Source: Leptodactylus fallax | Lineage: Eukaryota > Chordata > Amphibia > Anura > Leptodactylidae | Direction of reading: 5' to 3' | DNA: 64,000 nt | NCBI GenBank assembly: GCA_947044405.1 | Contig: CAMRHE010000133.1 | Span: 2,914,001-2,978,000 of the forward strand | Part shown: positions 1 to 11,664 of the stretch, one piece after another | Position numbering within the stretch: the stretch's first letter is position 1 | How the letters are laid out: each line of letters starts with the position of its first letter | Notes under the pieces: generated by a model | Database searches by the model: none | Told to the model about the DNA's origin: nothing | Seen by the model: the letters and a program-made list of their open reading frames with translations, nothing else | Translations under genes and position numbers: made by a program

Positions 1-695
1 AAGAAATTCATTCACTTTATTTCCTGTAGCGGTGAGAAATCCGATGTTTAATCATTCAGAATTTCATCTCTCCATCAGCAGAAAAAAGTGCCACATCATA
101 ATCGTCTTCCTGAGTTTTCTTCCCTCTTAGATGGAAATAAAAAAAAAAAAAAAAAGTCCTTTGTTTCAGACTATAGGCAATTGTCGGACAGCATTGTGCC
201 AGGAATAATCCTCTTGAATTAATGATGTGTCTGTGCCGCGTACGATCAGGCCTTGATCAGCTCGCTGCATATTGACTTCAATTGCACAGTTATTGTAGCC
301 GGGACTCACAAGTCTTCAAAAAGTGATTATGCCTCAGGTAACCGGATTCAATTGGCTGCTAAATGCCTGGGGTCACATACTTCTGTTCTTCCTCCATATC
401 GCTGCAGCTGGGCTTGTCTTGGCATGCCAATAAATCACATTATCTACCCATGTTTCTGTAGACTGACATAGGATATTATCAGATAAAATAATCCCCGTTG
501 TCTCTCTGTATTTTTTGTTATTGCCATTTTCCCGGAGGCGAAAAGTCCTCGACTGGCAACAGGGTTCAACTGGATTGTCAAAATGGATTAAATGGGACGT
601 CATCAATAAACTACAAGGGTGTAGTATGGGTGCAAAAGCTAAGCCCAACCACACTTACCACCAAATGTAATGATGACTTATATCAACGTATATGG
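1..695. other. Non-repetitive non-coding stretch
   Basis: No gene is recognised here. The six-frame readings are short and overlap each other on both strands without any recognisable domain. Apart from an 18-base A run near 135-155, the stretch lacks the dispersed repeats that fill the following kilobases. Its composition is mixed, with several homeobox-like ATTAAT and ATTA cores. It could be intronic or intergenic host DNA. Confidence 0.5.
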
Positions 696-1061
696 TACTG
701 TGCAAGATTATTAGAAAAAAATGCTGCACAGTAAGAATCAGAAATAGAAGGGTTAATAGATTATTTTGTTAATTTCCAAAAATAAAGTGAATGAAGAAAA
801 TAGAAATGTAAATCCCATCAATATTTTGTGTGACCTTTGCCTTTTGTCTTCCATCAATTTTTCTCGGTACACCTGCCAAAAGTTTTGGACAGAACTCGGC
901 AGGGAGGTTGTACCCACCATCTTGGAGAACTAAGCACAGATCTTCTGTGGATGTAGGCTTGCTCAAATTCGTCTGTCTCTTCATGTCATCCCAGGCAGAC
1001 TGGATGATGATTAGATCAGGGCTCTGTGGGGTCGATATCACTTCCGGGACTTCTCCTCCAA
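696..1061 (-). mobile_element. Short Tc1-derived MITE (transposase 3' end)
   Basis: Read on the minus strand, this carries the C-terminal end of a Tc1-type transposase. The motif SPDLIIIQSAWDDMKR corresponds to the family's SPDLNPIE..W block with the catalytic Glu replaced by Gln. It is followed by a conserved tail (KPTSTEDLCLVLQDGG) and then the terminal repeat side with an AT-rich stretch. Only about 360 bp of the element is present. The same piece recurs at about 3290-3726, 4933-5300, 19441-19590 and 57488-57862, so it is a dispersed deletion derivative mobilised in trans, not a gene. Confidence 0.75.
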
Positions 1062-1074
1062 AGGCTGTTCAAAC

Positions 1075-1310
1075 GTTCATTGGTCACGTGGCCTGATCAC
1101 AACTCAGTCCCATTCAAGTAAATGGAATGAGCTGCGATATCAAGCACAGCCACTATACAAATGTATGAAGATGTGCTTTGTAAGTTTTGCTCTTGAAACA
1201 GCTGATTGGCCAGGGGTCCAGGTGTGAGACTCCTGATGATCTTTAATTGATCCTATCAAGGATAAGGTCATCAATTATTTAGCCTGTGAAACCCCTTTAA
1301 GGCCAGGACC
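1075..1310. repeat. Dispersed anuran-type repeat fragment
   Basis: This segment includes a CAGCTGATTGGCCAGGGGTCC-like stretch followed by paired GATCCTATCAAGGATAAGG and a closing AACCCCTTTAA. Related forms are seen near 3750-3845, 9940-10150 and 51935-52000. It has no coding content. The imperfect inverted pairing inside suggests a MITE-type repeat. Confidence 0.45.
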
Positions 1311-1429
1311 CCACTTTTACAGTCCCTGCAAAGTGGTTGCGATTCTAGCAAATCCCATCCACACATTACAGAAAAATCCACGCAGCGGAAATGCTGCGAT
1401 TTCCAAAAGCGTCACAATTTTGTCAATTA

Positions 1430-3046
1430 CAGTGGGTACGGAAAGTATTCAGACCCCTTTACATTTTTCACTCTTTGTTTCATTGCAGCCATTTGCTAAA
1501 AGCAAAAAAGTTCATTTTATTCCTCATTAATGTACACTCAGCTCCCCATCTTGACAGAAAAAAAAACAGAAATGTAGATAATTTAGCAAATTTATTAAAA
1601 AAAAAAAAAAAACCTGAAATATCACATGGTCATAAGTATTCAGAGCCTTTGCTGTGACACTCATATATAACTCACATGCTGTCCATTTCCTTCTGATCCT
1701 CCTTGAGATGGTTCTACTCCTTCATTGGAGTCCAGCTGTGTTTAATTAAACTGATTGGACTTGATTAGGAAAGGCGCACACCTGTCTATATAAGACCTCA
1801 CAGCTCACAGTGCTTGTCAGAGCAAATGAGAATCAGGAGGTCAAAGGAACTGCCCAAGGAGCTCAGAGATAGAATTGTGGCAAGGCACAGATCTGGCCAG
1901 GGTTACAAAAGAATTTCTGCAGCACTCAAGGTTCCTAAGAGCACAGTGGCCTCTACAATCCTTAAATGGAAGAAGTTTGGGACGACCAGAACTCTTCCTA
2001 GACCTGGCTGTCCAGCCAAACTGAGCAATCGTGGGAGAAGAGCCTTGGTGAGAGAGGTAAAGAAGAAGCCAAAGATCACTGTGTCTGAGCTCCAGAGATG
2101 TAGTAGGGAGATGGGAGAAAGTTCCACAAAGTCACTATCACTGCAGCCCTCCAGCAGTCGGGGCTTTATGGCAGAGTGGCCCGAAGGAAGCCTCTCCTCA
2201 GTGCAAGACATAAGAAAGCCCGCATAGAGTTTGCCAAAAAACACATGAAGGACTCCCAGACTATGAGAAATAAGATTCTCTGGTCTGATGAGACGAAGAT
2301 CGAACTTTTTGGCGTTAATTCTAAGCGGTATGTGTGGAGAAAACCAGGCACTGCTCATCACCTGCCCAATACAATCCCAACAGTGAGACATGGCGGTAGC
2401 AGCATCATGCTATGGGGGACAGGACGACTGGGTGCAACTGAAGGAAAGATGAATGCGGCCAAGTACAGAGATATCCTGGAAGAAAACCTCATCCAGAGTG
2501 CTCTGGACCTCAGACTGGGCCGAAGGTTCACCTTCCAACAAGGCAATGACCCTAAGCACACAGCTAAAATAACAAAGGAGCGGCTTCGGAACAACTCTGT
2601 GACCATTCCTGACTGGCCCAGCCAGAGCCCTGACCTCTACCCAATGGAGCATCTCTGGAGAGACCTGAAAATGGCTCCACCAATGTTCACCATCCAACCT
2701 GATGGAACTGGAGAGGATCTGCAAGGAAGAATGGCAGAGGATCCCCAAATCCAGATGTGAGAAACTTGTTGCATCATTCCCAAGAAGACTCCTGGCTGTA
2801 CTAGCTCAAAAGGAAGGGTCTTCTACTCAATACTGAGCAAAGGGTCTGAATAACATTTAATATTTCAGTTTTTCTTTTTTAATAAATTTGCAAAAATATC
2901 TACATTTCTGGTTTTTGTCTGTCAAGATGGGGAGCTGAGTGTACATTACTGAGAAATAAAATGAACTTTTTTGCTCTTAGCAAATGGCTGCAATGAAACA
3001 AAGAGTGAAAATTTTAAAAGGGTCTGAATACTTTCCGTACCCACTG
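1430..3046 (+). mobile_element. Tc1-family DNA transposon, full length but decayed
   Basis: The element is bounded by inverted terminal repeats beginning CAGTGGGTACGGAAAGTATT on the left, with the reverse complement on the right. TA dinucleotides flank it at 1428-1429 and 3047-3048, the target duplication expected of Tc1/mariner. Inner repeats near 1540 and 2930 (TCTTGACAG / CTGTCAAGATGGGGAGCTGA) are also inverted copies. It sits inside a dispersed repeat of which an uninterrupted relative lies at about 6370-6600. One transposase remnant lies between the ends. A second, older copy of the same family is at 11343-12962. Confidence 0.93.
1826..2836 (+). pseudogene. Tc1 transposase pseudogene
   Basis: This is a remnant of a DD34E transposase that would cut and paste its own element in the nucleus. 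The ATG at 1826 begins an N-terminal helix-turn-helix region (KELRDRIVARHRSGQGYKRI) and a second DNA-binding part ending near residue 100. A frameshift around 2110-2175 moves the rest to another frame. The catalytic core follows: WSDETKIELFG holds the first Asp, and YPMEHLW holds the Glu. The second catalytic Asp is Gly (QQGNDPKHTA). Several residues after MLWG are missing compared with the copy at 14423. A further shift near 2740-2757 precedes the old stop at 2834-2836. The protein cannot be active. Confidence 0.92.
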
Positions 3047-3289
3047 TATACAAAAGTCATAAATTATATAAAAGTCAATTATACCTACGGAAACGCCGGC
3101 AGTTCCCCTATAGGTACAATTGAAGCAGAAAGTCCGCAGTGGAAAACTCTGTGGACTTTCTGTTTAAAAGCGCTGCGGGAAAAACCACAATGCGTTTCCA
3201 CCGCAGTTTTTCCCCCCCGCACCTTTTGGCTGCGGCCCTCTACATGGGGCCTTAGCCTAATAGTTTATTTTTGTCTGTCATCAAAATGT
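3047..3289. repeat. Right part of the dispersed repeat hosting the Tc1
   Basis: After the Tc1 the host repeat resumes. CAATTATACCTACGGAAACG and GAAGCAGAAAGTCCGCAG match the block at about 6520-6590. It ends in a GGGGCCTTAGCCT motif that also occurs near 7300 and 9850. It is non-coding. Confidence 0.6.
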
Positions 3290-3726
3290 CAAGTGAAGAA
3301 AATAAAAATCTAATCCCATTAATATTTGGTGTGACCTTTGCCCTTTGGAGGAGGAGTCCTGGAAGTGATGATCCGGCCCCCACAGATATAGCCCTGAGCT
3401 CAACAACATTCAGTCTGTCTGGGATGACATGAATAGACAGAAGGATTGGAGCAAGCCTACATCCACAGAAGATCTGTGCTTAGTTCTCCAAGATGGCGGG
3501 AACAACCTCCGTGCTAAGGTCTGCCAAAAACTGTCTGCAGGTACCGAGAAGAATTGGCAAAGAGCAAAGGTCACACCAAATATTGATAAGATTTTGATTT
3601 CTCTTTTCTTCATTCGCTTCATTTTGTTAGTTGACAAAAAAAAACTATTAACCCTTCTATTTCTAAAAGCATTCTTACCGTACACCATTTTTTTCCACAC
3701 CTGCCTAAAAAATTTTCACAATACTG
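3290..3726 (+). mobile_element. Short Tc1-derived MITE
   Basis: This is a plus-strand copy of the same transposase 3'-end derivative as 696-1061. It opens with ATTTGGTGTGACCTTTGCCC and GGAGGAGGAGTCCTGGAAGT, then has GTCTGTCTGGGATGACATGA and the KPTSTEDLCLVLQDGG tail. It ends in an AT-rich arm with CACACCTGCCTAAAAAATTT and CTGTA at 3724-3728. The left arm is truncated near 3290. The reading frame is only a relic. Confidence 0.75.
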
Positions 3727-4932
3727 TAGACTCTGTATATTGTTCGGAGAACAGCTGATCGACTGGGGTTCACGTGTGTCCGAGCCCTCCACCAATCTCA
3801 AATGAATGACCTATCCCAAAGGTTTTGAATCTTGGATAACCCCTTGAAGACAACAAATTATGTCCCTACCATTTGCTTTCATGCCGAAGAAGGAAACGGA
3901 GAACATTTCAAGATTTTCTCATCACCGTTAGTTAATTGGACAAGCCCAGCAAAATTAACATGTAAATCGGAATAAATTGTAACGTTTGAGCCTTTTAGAA
4001 TAACAATTGCCAATCAGCCCTTTTGCGAAGAGTTGAGGTGGAGGAGATGAGGAGTGGATTCCTCTTTGATTCTGTTCCTCGCACCCTGAAGAGACAAGGA
4101 GAAACAATTCGGCAATTAAGGTCGCTGCGCCAACTCTAGTAAGCAGTCTCATTAGGTCAGGAGGCTGAGTAGTCAGCACAGTGCTCCTTCCCTGCGTTGC
4201 TGACATGCCTGAAACAATATCTGAAGGTCTTTTAGTTAACACCCGACAAGCTGATGCAGTTTGGTGAACATTCTGCATTCCCAAGCACTTTTCCGCCAAC
4301 TTCATAGTAACATATGTTAATCTGTCAGCAACCGGCGACGCTTCAGAACCGCGGGAAGCTTTTGAGTTCCCATATGTGATGCGACTGTTGATTTAACGAA
4401 ATGCACAGAAATCCTGCGGCAGATTGATGCCAAATATAATGTACCTGCGAGTGTGGAACATCTGTAGGTAAAGCTACATTTACTGTATTCCAAATCTGGA
4501 ACGGCGGAATTACTCAGGATTTTGTGATTCAAAAAATATTTAACCCTTTAAAACTGCAGCTTAGTTTGGACCACAAGGACGTGGCAAATTTTTTTGTGCT
4601 TTTCCTTCAACATAGCCTTATTTTTTGTGAGAGGTGTTGTATTATTAGATGGCATCATTTTTGGGGTTTCGTTTAGCCTTGTCAACCCATTAGTGATGTC
4701 AGACAACTTCTGCTACATAGAACGGTGAGGTCACCTGTATGCATCATGTGGCCTGTTTGCACCATGGGCATGAATGTAGCTGAGTTGCAAAGTTGAATAA
4801 CCAAGCACAGCCCTTATGTAATGCATGGCACTCTGCTTTTTATTCAGAGAAGGGGCTGCAGCACTCATCAGAATGCTGCGAATTCTAGCTGATCGGTGGG
4901 GGTCCCAGTTATCGAACCTTCTAAACATTTTA
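3727..4932. other. Non-coding stretch with a repeat fragment at its start
   Basis: A CAGCTGATCGACTGGGGTTC repeat fragment lies at about 3750-3845, with AACCCCTTG closing it. From about 3850 to 4880 I see no gene, exon or familiar repeat. The 116-residue minus frame at 3955-4305 has no recognisable domain. The segment 4860-4932 again resembles the GATCGGTGGGGGTCC repeat. Confidence 0.4.
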
Positions 4933-5300
4933 GGCAAGTATGGACAAAAATGCTGCAAAGTAAAAATGCTTTCAGAAATAGAAGGGTTAATATTTTAATT
5001 TTTGTCAATTCACAAAATGAAGTGAATGAAAGAAAGATACATGTAAATCCCATCAAAATTTGGTGTGACCTTTACCCTTTGGAGGAGGAGTCCTGGAAGT
5101 GATGATACGGCCCCCACAGATATAGGCCTGATCTCATTATCATCCAGTCTGTCTGGGATGACATGAAGAGACAGACGGATTGGAGCAAGCCTACATCCAC
5201 AGAAGATCTCTGCTTAGTTCTCCAAGATGGCGGCAGGAACAACCTCCCTGCCGAGTTCTGCCAAAAATTGTCTGCAAGTACCGAGAAGAACTGATGGAAG
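4933..5300 (+). mobile_element. Short Tc1-derived MITE
   Basis: This third copy of the transposase-3'-end derivative retains more of the left arm. The arm has AATGCTGCAAAGTAAAAATG and CAGAAATAGAAGGGTTAATA, then the ATTTGGTGTGACCTTTACCC start of the shared core. The right arm is lost after GAGAAGAACTGATGGAAG. It has no coding capacity. Confidence 0.75.
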
Positions 5301-6350
5301 ACAAAGGACAAAGGAAAACTTGGTGACTTGATGGAAGAGCGGAGTCACACTTAAACATGCCATGGAACTAAAAAGGTAAAACTGATCCTCCGGTTCTGGC
5401 TGTAGACCAGAAGGCTACTCTGTGAACAAGAACTATTAGTTACAGCAGGAGCAATCAGAAAGCGGTAGGCATTAAGGGGTTAATATACTGTCTCTTCCTG
5501 AACTCATCAGAGAGTGTTTTTGGGGTGCTAAGGACCCTAGGATCTCACCACTAGTGGATGACCAAGAGAGCCTCTACCCACCAACCCCAGTTTATTTAAT
5601 CTGATATCATTCGTTAGGAATCGCTCATTTACCTTTTATAAAATTCAGCACAGATCACACCATGTAGCCGTCTGTATTTATATCTAGAGCGCCCCAAGTT
5701 TCTGTCATTCCGGAATTGTTTTATTTCATCCCAGTGTCTTTGAAAGATATGGGCTAATGAAGCCGCCTGTGTCACGGTAGTCACTGTGTGAAGCGAGAGT
5801 TAATTTGCCTCTAATTACTATAGCATTATCCTGACTCTAATCGGCGGCGGTAGCCTGGGATTTACTGCAGAGCGCAGATATTAAACCCACATGACTACCA
5901 GAACCAGGATTACAAACATCTTTATGTCCAACATAGCAGCAGCATAGCCTCCAGGAGTAAAGGTTACATTCTCAGTGCCTAGATTCTAAATCTAACTAAA
6001 TTTCTTGAGATCTTGTACTTTTGAGGTTGTTTAGTCTACAAAACCCATCTCCATAACCCTACTAGATAATTCTAGAAAATAGAAAATTCTTTTCGGGGTG
6101 ATAGGTTACAAAGAGCATCTCTCTCACTCTGGAGGACCTGTCCTATCCTGCATTACACAGGCACCCTGTTGATTTCAATGGACACGGTGTAATGCTTCAT
6201 TTCTCCTGTGGTGGTGCTGCAGGGAAATTGACTGCCAGATTAATTGCTAGGGATGACAAATAGTAGGAGAATACTTTGCCATCATCTTACTCTCAAGGGT
6301 AAGTCCCTTATAACAAGTAGAGATTGTCCATAGTAGAAAATCCCTTTTAG
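5301..6350. other. Non-repetitive non-coding stretch (possible conserved element)
   Basis: No gene or known repeat is visible. The part from about 5590 to 5890 stands out. It has mixed composition, no low-complexity tracts, and a run of TAATTT, TAATTACTATAG and homeodomain-type TAAT cores (5800-5840). By eye it resembles conserved non-coding DNA of vertebrates, but this is inference without an alignment. Confidence 0.3.
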
Positions 6351-6600
6351 GGTCAGGGCCCTACGTTGCAAATACGCAGTGCTTTTGCACTGAATATTAC
6401 ATTAACTGCAAAGTGGATGGCATTCTGGCTAATCCCATCCACACATTGCAGAAAAAAAAAATCTGCAGCGGAAATGCCGCGATTTCAAAAACACAACCGT
6501 TCTTGCAATTTGCAGCATGTCAATTATATCTACGGAAACGCTGGTGATTTCTATATAGGTATAATAGAAGCAGAAAGTCTGCAGACAAGTTCCCATTGAA

Positions 6601-6753
6601 GCCTCCTTGTGAATGGAGCCCCAGTTTGCTTATGTGACCAGTGCTACATTTACTTCTTTTGGGCACTGCTGGAGATTAGAGCCCCAGCAGCCCCATTGAA
6701 GTAAATGGAGCACCAGTCACGTAAGCGCATTGGGGCTCCATTCACAAGGAGGC
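6601..6753. repeat. Foldback hairpin repeat
   Basis: The segment opens with GCCTCCTTGTGAATGGAGCC and closes with its reverse complement (6732-6753), with a second inner pair (CTTATGTGACC...GTCACGTAAG). The middle holds CCCATTGAAGTAAATGGAGC. A close copy lies at 7431-7570, and a partial copy near 20835-20870. All look like a small non-autonomous palindromic repeat. Confidence 0.75.
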
Positions 6754-7384
6754 TTGTCACAGTGTCTACAAGCCTGCTAGCTCACATTACATTTACACTC
6801 ACCTTTTTCCTTTCCTATTTATTAGACTAATATGGTCACACCTTCTTCAGACAGTAGAGACTGCTTGTTCGTAATATAGTGCTGAGGCTGCTATAATCAC
6901 AGGACTTTATTAACTAGAAAAGTCTGTCTACAGATAAATATACTATATTTTTATATATCTTTATCTAACTACTCTTGCAGCTGATATCAGCAGGGAGGAA
7001 GTAAAGGGATGTAGTAATATTAATGACCCTCAACTTAAAAGACAAAATTTGACTATACATTAGGCATGTATAACCAATATAACTAGTGCTTTCCATTCTG
7101 CTCTTGGTGCCCCATTGCCTAGTTTGGCTTTTTTATCAAATCTGTCTTAGGCTAAAGCCCCACGTTGCAGATTTTGTTGCGGTTTTTTGAGCCAAAGTCA
7201 GAAGTGGCTTGAAAAGTAATAGAAAATATAAAGGATGCACTTATGTTAAATACACTCCTGACTTTGGCCCCAAAAAAACACAGCAAAATGCGTTTCCACA
7301 ACGGGGGGCCTTAGCCTTAATGAGGTTTTTCCAGGCTAAATAATTGAAGACCTATTGTTAGGATAGATCATCATTTAAAGATTG
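6754..7384. repeat. Dispersed repeat unit, copy A (no insertion)
   Basis: This roughly 630-bp unit is repeated at 8932-9928 with small differences. Shared landmarks are TTGTCACAGTGTCTACAAGC, CACACCTTCTTCAGACAGTA, AAATATACTATATTTTTA, and the closing GAAGACCTATTGTTAGGATA. Copy A is uninterrupted around 6935 (CTACAGATAAATATAC), which makes it the empty site for the MITE inserted in copy B. Confidence 0.8.
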
Positions 7385-7430
7385 ACAGATATAATAGAAG
7401 CAGAAAGCCCGCAGAGATGTTCCCACTAAA

Positions 7431-7570
7431 GCCTCCTTGTGAATGGAGCCCTGGTTCGCTTGTGTGACCATTGCACCATTTACTGCTGGTGATTAGAGCC
7501 CCAGCAGCCCCATTGAAGTAAATGGAGCACCAGTCACACAAGCGCACTGGTGCTCCATTCACAAGGAGGC
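7431..7570. repeat. Foldback hairpin repeat
   Basis: This is the second copy of the hairpin at 6601-6753: GCCTCCTTGTGAATGGAGCC on the left, its reverse complement at the right end, and the same inner CCCATTGAAGTAAATGGAGC. Both copies are preceded by ATAATAGAAGCAGAAAG. That shared context suggests the hairpin travels as part of a larger repeat. Confidence 0.75.
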
Positions 7571-8931
7571 TTTTTGGGGACTTTTGATCCCCTTTCCTTC
7601 TGATCACTGGGGGACCCGACATTCAGGCCCCCAGCAATCATTCACTTATCCCCTGTACTGTGGATAGTAGATAAGTGCCCAAAACCTAGGAGCGCCCTCT
7701 ACAGGTACTTCCCAACACAATTTCCACATCTTAAAAATTGGTAATGCTCACATAAATTGGTCTTCCTTTTGTGTCCCTTTTGGCTTTTTCTATTCCTTTC
7801 TTCCCTTACACAATATTGCTTGTATGGTGTGACTAGTAATTTATGATAGATTATAACTAAATTCTCGTCACGGGCATTTATATTCTTATTCTGTATCTTT
7901 TTCGGCTTAGCAGCAGCTGCCTGGCATTGGTTACTATTGTGTGGCAGAACAAAGAGTCCTACAAAAAGGTGCTCAAAATTGAAACAATTCTCTTTAATTA
8001 TAATTGTGTTAGAATTTTCAGAAAGCGGAATGATAAGACGACTACTCCCATCCATCGGTTAGCACAAGTCCTCTGTTTCTTGACCAGGAATTTTTCGTAG
8101 ACTTCTAAAAGCCCTACCAGACACCGCCATATGCTTTGCGAATTCTTGGCTGAATTATAGCTAATTAAACTGTATGTGAAAACACATGGCTTACTTCAAT
8201 GTCTTCTTCGGTCTTTTTTTTTTTTTTTACACAGAATTATTTGGGATTTGCCAAATTGCAGCATTTTAGTAAAACACCTGTAGTCTCTTCTATTCACTTA
8301 TAAAGCAATTACTTGTGACCTAGTTTTCTGAGTTTTCTAAATATGACATTACTCGGCGCTCTCTCCAGTGATTCTTGGAATGGTGATGAGTTGGGCTGCA
8401 AAGACATTTCCGCAGCTATTATGTTATTCTATGAAGTCTTGCTTTCATGCTGAGAGCGCTTCACACATCTCCGATGAAGAAACGTCATGGAATAACATGA
8501 AAACCAAAGAGACTTCTTCTCCTGTGACTTTACAGTGTACGGAATTTACTGTGGAATATTCCCAGATGATACCAAATTATATTTTATGAAATTCTAAACA
8601 GACTTGGTGGCATCACATGCCGGATCTCCTGGTGATTTGCTTTTGGTGTAGAAGTTTCTTTGCTTTTGGGCTCACATTTTTCATTTCTTGTTTTTCATGG
8701 TGTTAGAAGGATTTTTCAGTTCTCATATGAATGAAAAACCTCTTCAAATGTTTAAAGAGGAATTCTGACCATTAAAGTAAACCCCCGTTGAAAAATTAAA
8801 CTTCACAGTGTTCTTAGATCCTTATGTACAGTACCTTTTGTGGAGCTTTCCTTTCACAGCCCCAACCGTTTGTGCTGCAGATCTTTTCTTCTTATCATTG
8901 CCTGCCATCTTACAGATAGAGTAAAGTTGCA
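7571..8931. other. Non-coding stretch, nothing recognised
   Basis: No exon, transposon end or tandem repeat is recognised. The 118-residue minus frame at 7699-8055 and the 73-residue plus frame at 8368-8589 have no familiar domains and sit in AT-rich sequence. A 13-base T run lies near 8215-8228. Confidence 0.35.
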
Positions 8932-9928
8932 GCCTTGTCACAGTTTCTACAAGCTTGCTATCTCACATTACACTTACGTTCACCTTTTTTCTTTCCTATT
9001 TATTAGACTCCTAAGGTCACACCTTCTTCAGACAGTAGAGACTGCTTGTTCATAATATTGTGCTGAGGCTGCTGTAATCACAGGACTTTATTAAGTAGAA
9101 AAGGCTGTCTACAGATGCAGGTGTATCTCAATAAAATAGAATATTTTTGAAACGTTCATTCTTTTCAGTAATTCAGTAATACAATTCATAATCAGTGTGT
9201 CCTACTGAACCAGACTCAGGGACCATTTAAAGGCTTAGGAAACCTTGGCAGGTGACACACTGAATTTACAATACTGAACTTTTTTACAATATTCAAATTT
9301 TCTTAGATTTTGGTTTTCATTACCTGTAATCCATAATCAACATTTACAGAAATAAAACACTTGAAATAGAAGACTCTGTGTGTAAAGAATCTAGAAAATA
9401 TAGGAGGTCACTTTTTTAATGTAATTACTGAAAGAAATAAACATTTCAAAGATATTCTCATTTATTGAGATGCACCTGTAAATATACTATATTTTTAACT
9501 ATCTTTATATATCTCACTACTCCTGCAGCTATCATCAGCAGTTAGGAAGTAAAGGGATGCAGTAATATAAATGACCCTCAACTTAGAAGACAAACTTTGA
9601 CTTTTACATTAGGCATGTATAACCAACATAACTAGTGCTTTCCGTTCTGCTCTTGGTGCCCCATTGCCCAGTTTGGCTTCCTTATTAAATCTGTCTTAGG
9701 TTAAAGCCCCACGTTGCAGATTTTGTTGTGGGTTTTTGAGCCAAAGTCAGGAGTGGCTTGAAAAGTAATAGAAAATATAAAGGATGCACTTATGTTAAAT
9801 ACACTCCCGACTTTGTCTCAAAAAATCAGCAAAATGTGTTTCCGCAACGGGGACCTTAGCCTTAATGAGGTTTTTCCAGGCTAAATAATTGAAGACCTAT
9901 TGTTAGGATAGATCATAATTTAAAGATT
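8932..9928. repeat. Dispersed repeat unit, copy B, interrupted by a MITE
   Basis: This copy matches 6754-7384 almost end to end but is split at 9118-9478 by a Tc1/mariner-type MITE. Outside that insertion the two copies differ by scattered substitutions and small indels, so they are old relatives, not a fresh duplication. Confidence 0.8.
9118..9478. mobile_element. Tc1/mariner-type MITE
   Basis: This 361-bp element begins CAGGTGTATCTCAATAAA and ends TTTATTGAGATGCACCTG, a clear inverted pair. A TA follows it at 9479-9480. On the left the flank is TG (9116-9117), best read as a mutated TA. Copy A of the host repeat shows the single TA of the empty site near 6938. There is no coding capacity, so it would have been moved by a transposase supplied elsewhere. 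Confidence 0.85.
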
Positions 9929-10370
9929 CACGGGGTCCAAATCCAAATCCCTGCCCCAAACTGTTTGAACAGGCTGCAGCATTCACATGAGCACTGCAGC
10001 CTCTTCAATACTTACTAACCACAGTGCCAAACATTTATACAGCTCCTGTGCTTGGACTTGCAGCTCAGTCCATTCACTTGAATGTGGCTGAGCTACAATC
10101 AGGCCAAGTGACCGATGAACCTTAAGACAGACCCGGTAGCGGAGCCTAACAGTAGCAGAGTGAACGGCACCGTGTAGGTTGTAGGATATGCCTACTGTAT
10201 AGTCAGATTTTGTCGTCTGGGTGGAGGATCTCTTTAAGTCTTCTCTTATTGTCGCCCATACATAAATGGGGGTGTGCATCTTACAAGTGAATATAGCGAA
10301 TAAACCATTTAGAGTGCCAATTTTTTAAATTCTATCAGAAGTATAAATTTACACACTGAGATTCCTATCC
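9929..10370. repeat. Dispersed repeat fragment
   Basis: The stretch holds CAGGCTGCAGCATTCACATG, CAGCTCAGTCCATTCACTTG and AATGTGGCTGAGCTACAATC, a type of sequence also seen near 30290-30340. The 98-residue minus frame across it has no domain and is not supported as a gene. Confidence 0.45.
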
Positions 10371-10374
10371 TAAG

Positions 10375-10560
10375 GAGGTGTTCACATGTAGGAATTTGAT
10401 GCTGAATTTCTCAAGCAGAATAATTCTGCTTCAGGAAATTAAAGCAGATTTCTTTTCTGCTTGACAAAAATCGACGTGGATTTTGATGCTGAATTTGAAG
10501 CAGATTTTTATGCTGAATTTGAAGAGGAATTTGAAGAAGAGTGCCCCTGTATTTTGCCTT
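10375..10560. repeat. Short internal tandem repeat in a MITE-like block
   Basis: TTCACATGTAGGAATTTGATGC opens a block built from imperfect copies of GCTGAATTTGAAGCAGATTT. The plus frame gives an acidic run (roughly FDAEFEADFYAEFEEEF), but this follows from the repeat. The opening resembles the GTTCACACG start of the repeat at about 45430. Confidence 0.4.
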
Positions 10561-11342
10561 TTTTTACCTTTATTGGGCAGTGCCAAATTCACAATCAGAT
10601 TTTGACAATTTCCGCACCATGGGAGTTCTCAGGCGGAATCTGCCTGAAGAACGAGCAGGACAAATTTTTTTGCGCTACACCTACCCTCCTCTAACCTATC
10701 AAAGAGATGATGTCACTTTAGAATTGGGACTTTCAATAGAATTTAGGTTCTGTTTGTGTGCAATACCTGTAGTGCAAATAAATGGAGTGACTCAGTGCAA
10801 GCCAATTGGACATATTTTAGTAAAACTCTAAATCGGTATGGCGTAACTTATAGTGGGTCATATTTAAGCATTGGAAAAGATATAATGTTGTTTAACTATG
10901 ACACTATACCATACTATACTTCTATTATACTATGGGTAGCACAGTTTTAGTGGCAGACATTCAACTGAGGATTAAATTGTGTATTTCAGTTATTTTACAC
11001 CTTTGGTTTTCTGTTACTGAAAATCTGCTTAAAACCTTATCTGCTCCATCTCAGATACTGGAAATGTTGGACTACATTGCATCCAACGCCACGTGCCAGC
11101 AGATCAGTAGATGAAAATCATCAGGAGACGGGAAGACTTAGCAGATATCTAAAGGAACACCTTTATACAGATTTTCCAATGACAATTTTTCTGGCATCAC
11201 TAGGGCAGCAAAAAATTGTGTTTGTTATACTGACGCGTCCCAACATCTAAAGCTCTGTTCATGCTTTGGTTTTGCACCTCATTTGGTATGTAGGCTGGAA
11301 TAATTTCCCATAGGGCCCCTACTGATGCCATATAGTTACTTA
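10561..11342. other. Non-coding stretch, nothing recognised
   Basis: No gene, tandem array or transposon end is recognised between the acidic repeat and the left end of the second Tc1 copy. The short plus frames are unsupported. Confidence 0.35.
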
Positions 11343-11664
11343 CAATGATCTCTGAAAGTCTTCAGACCCTTTCACTTTTTTCACATTTTGTTATGTTGAG
11401 TGAGAATGCGAAAACAGAGTTTTAGAAATTTTGGCAAATTTATTAAAAAGGAAAATCTAAAATTTAACTTGGACATAAGTATTTGCTCCTTTTGCTCCAA
11501 TAGTTGAAATTTTGGGGCCTCCAGTTTCACTTGATTATCTTTGAGATGTTTCTACACCTTGTTGGAGTCCCCCTGTGGTAAATTCAGTTGATGAACAAGA
11601 TTTGGAAAGACACTGTCCTGTTTATGTAAGGTCTCACAGCTGACAATATATATCAGAGCAAGCC

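Noticed and set aside
560..585. GGTTCAACTGG resembling a tRNA B box
   Set aside because: No A box at a proper distance and no cloverleaf pairing was found around it.
10461..10694. Acidic 77-residue frame (DAEFEADF...)
   Set aside because: Produced by a short imperfect tandem repeat in a MITE-like block.
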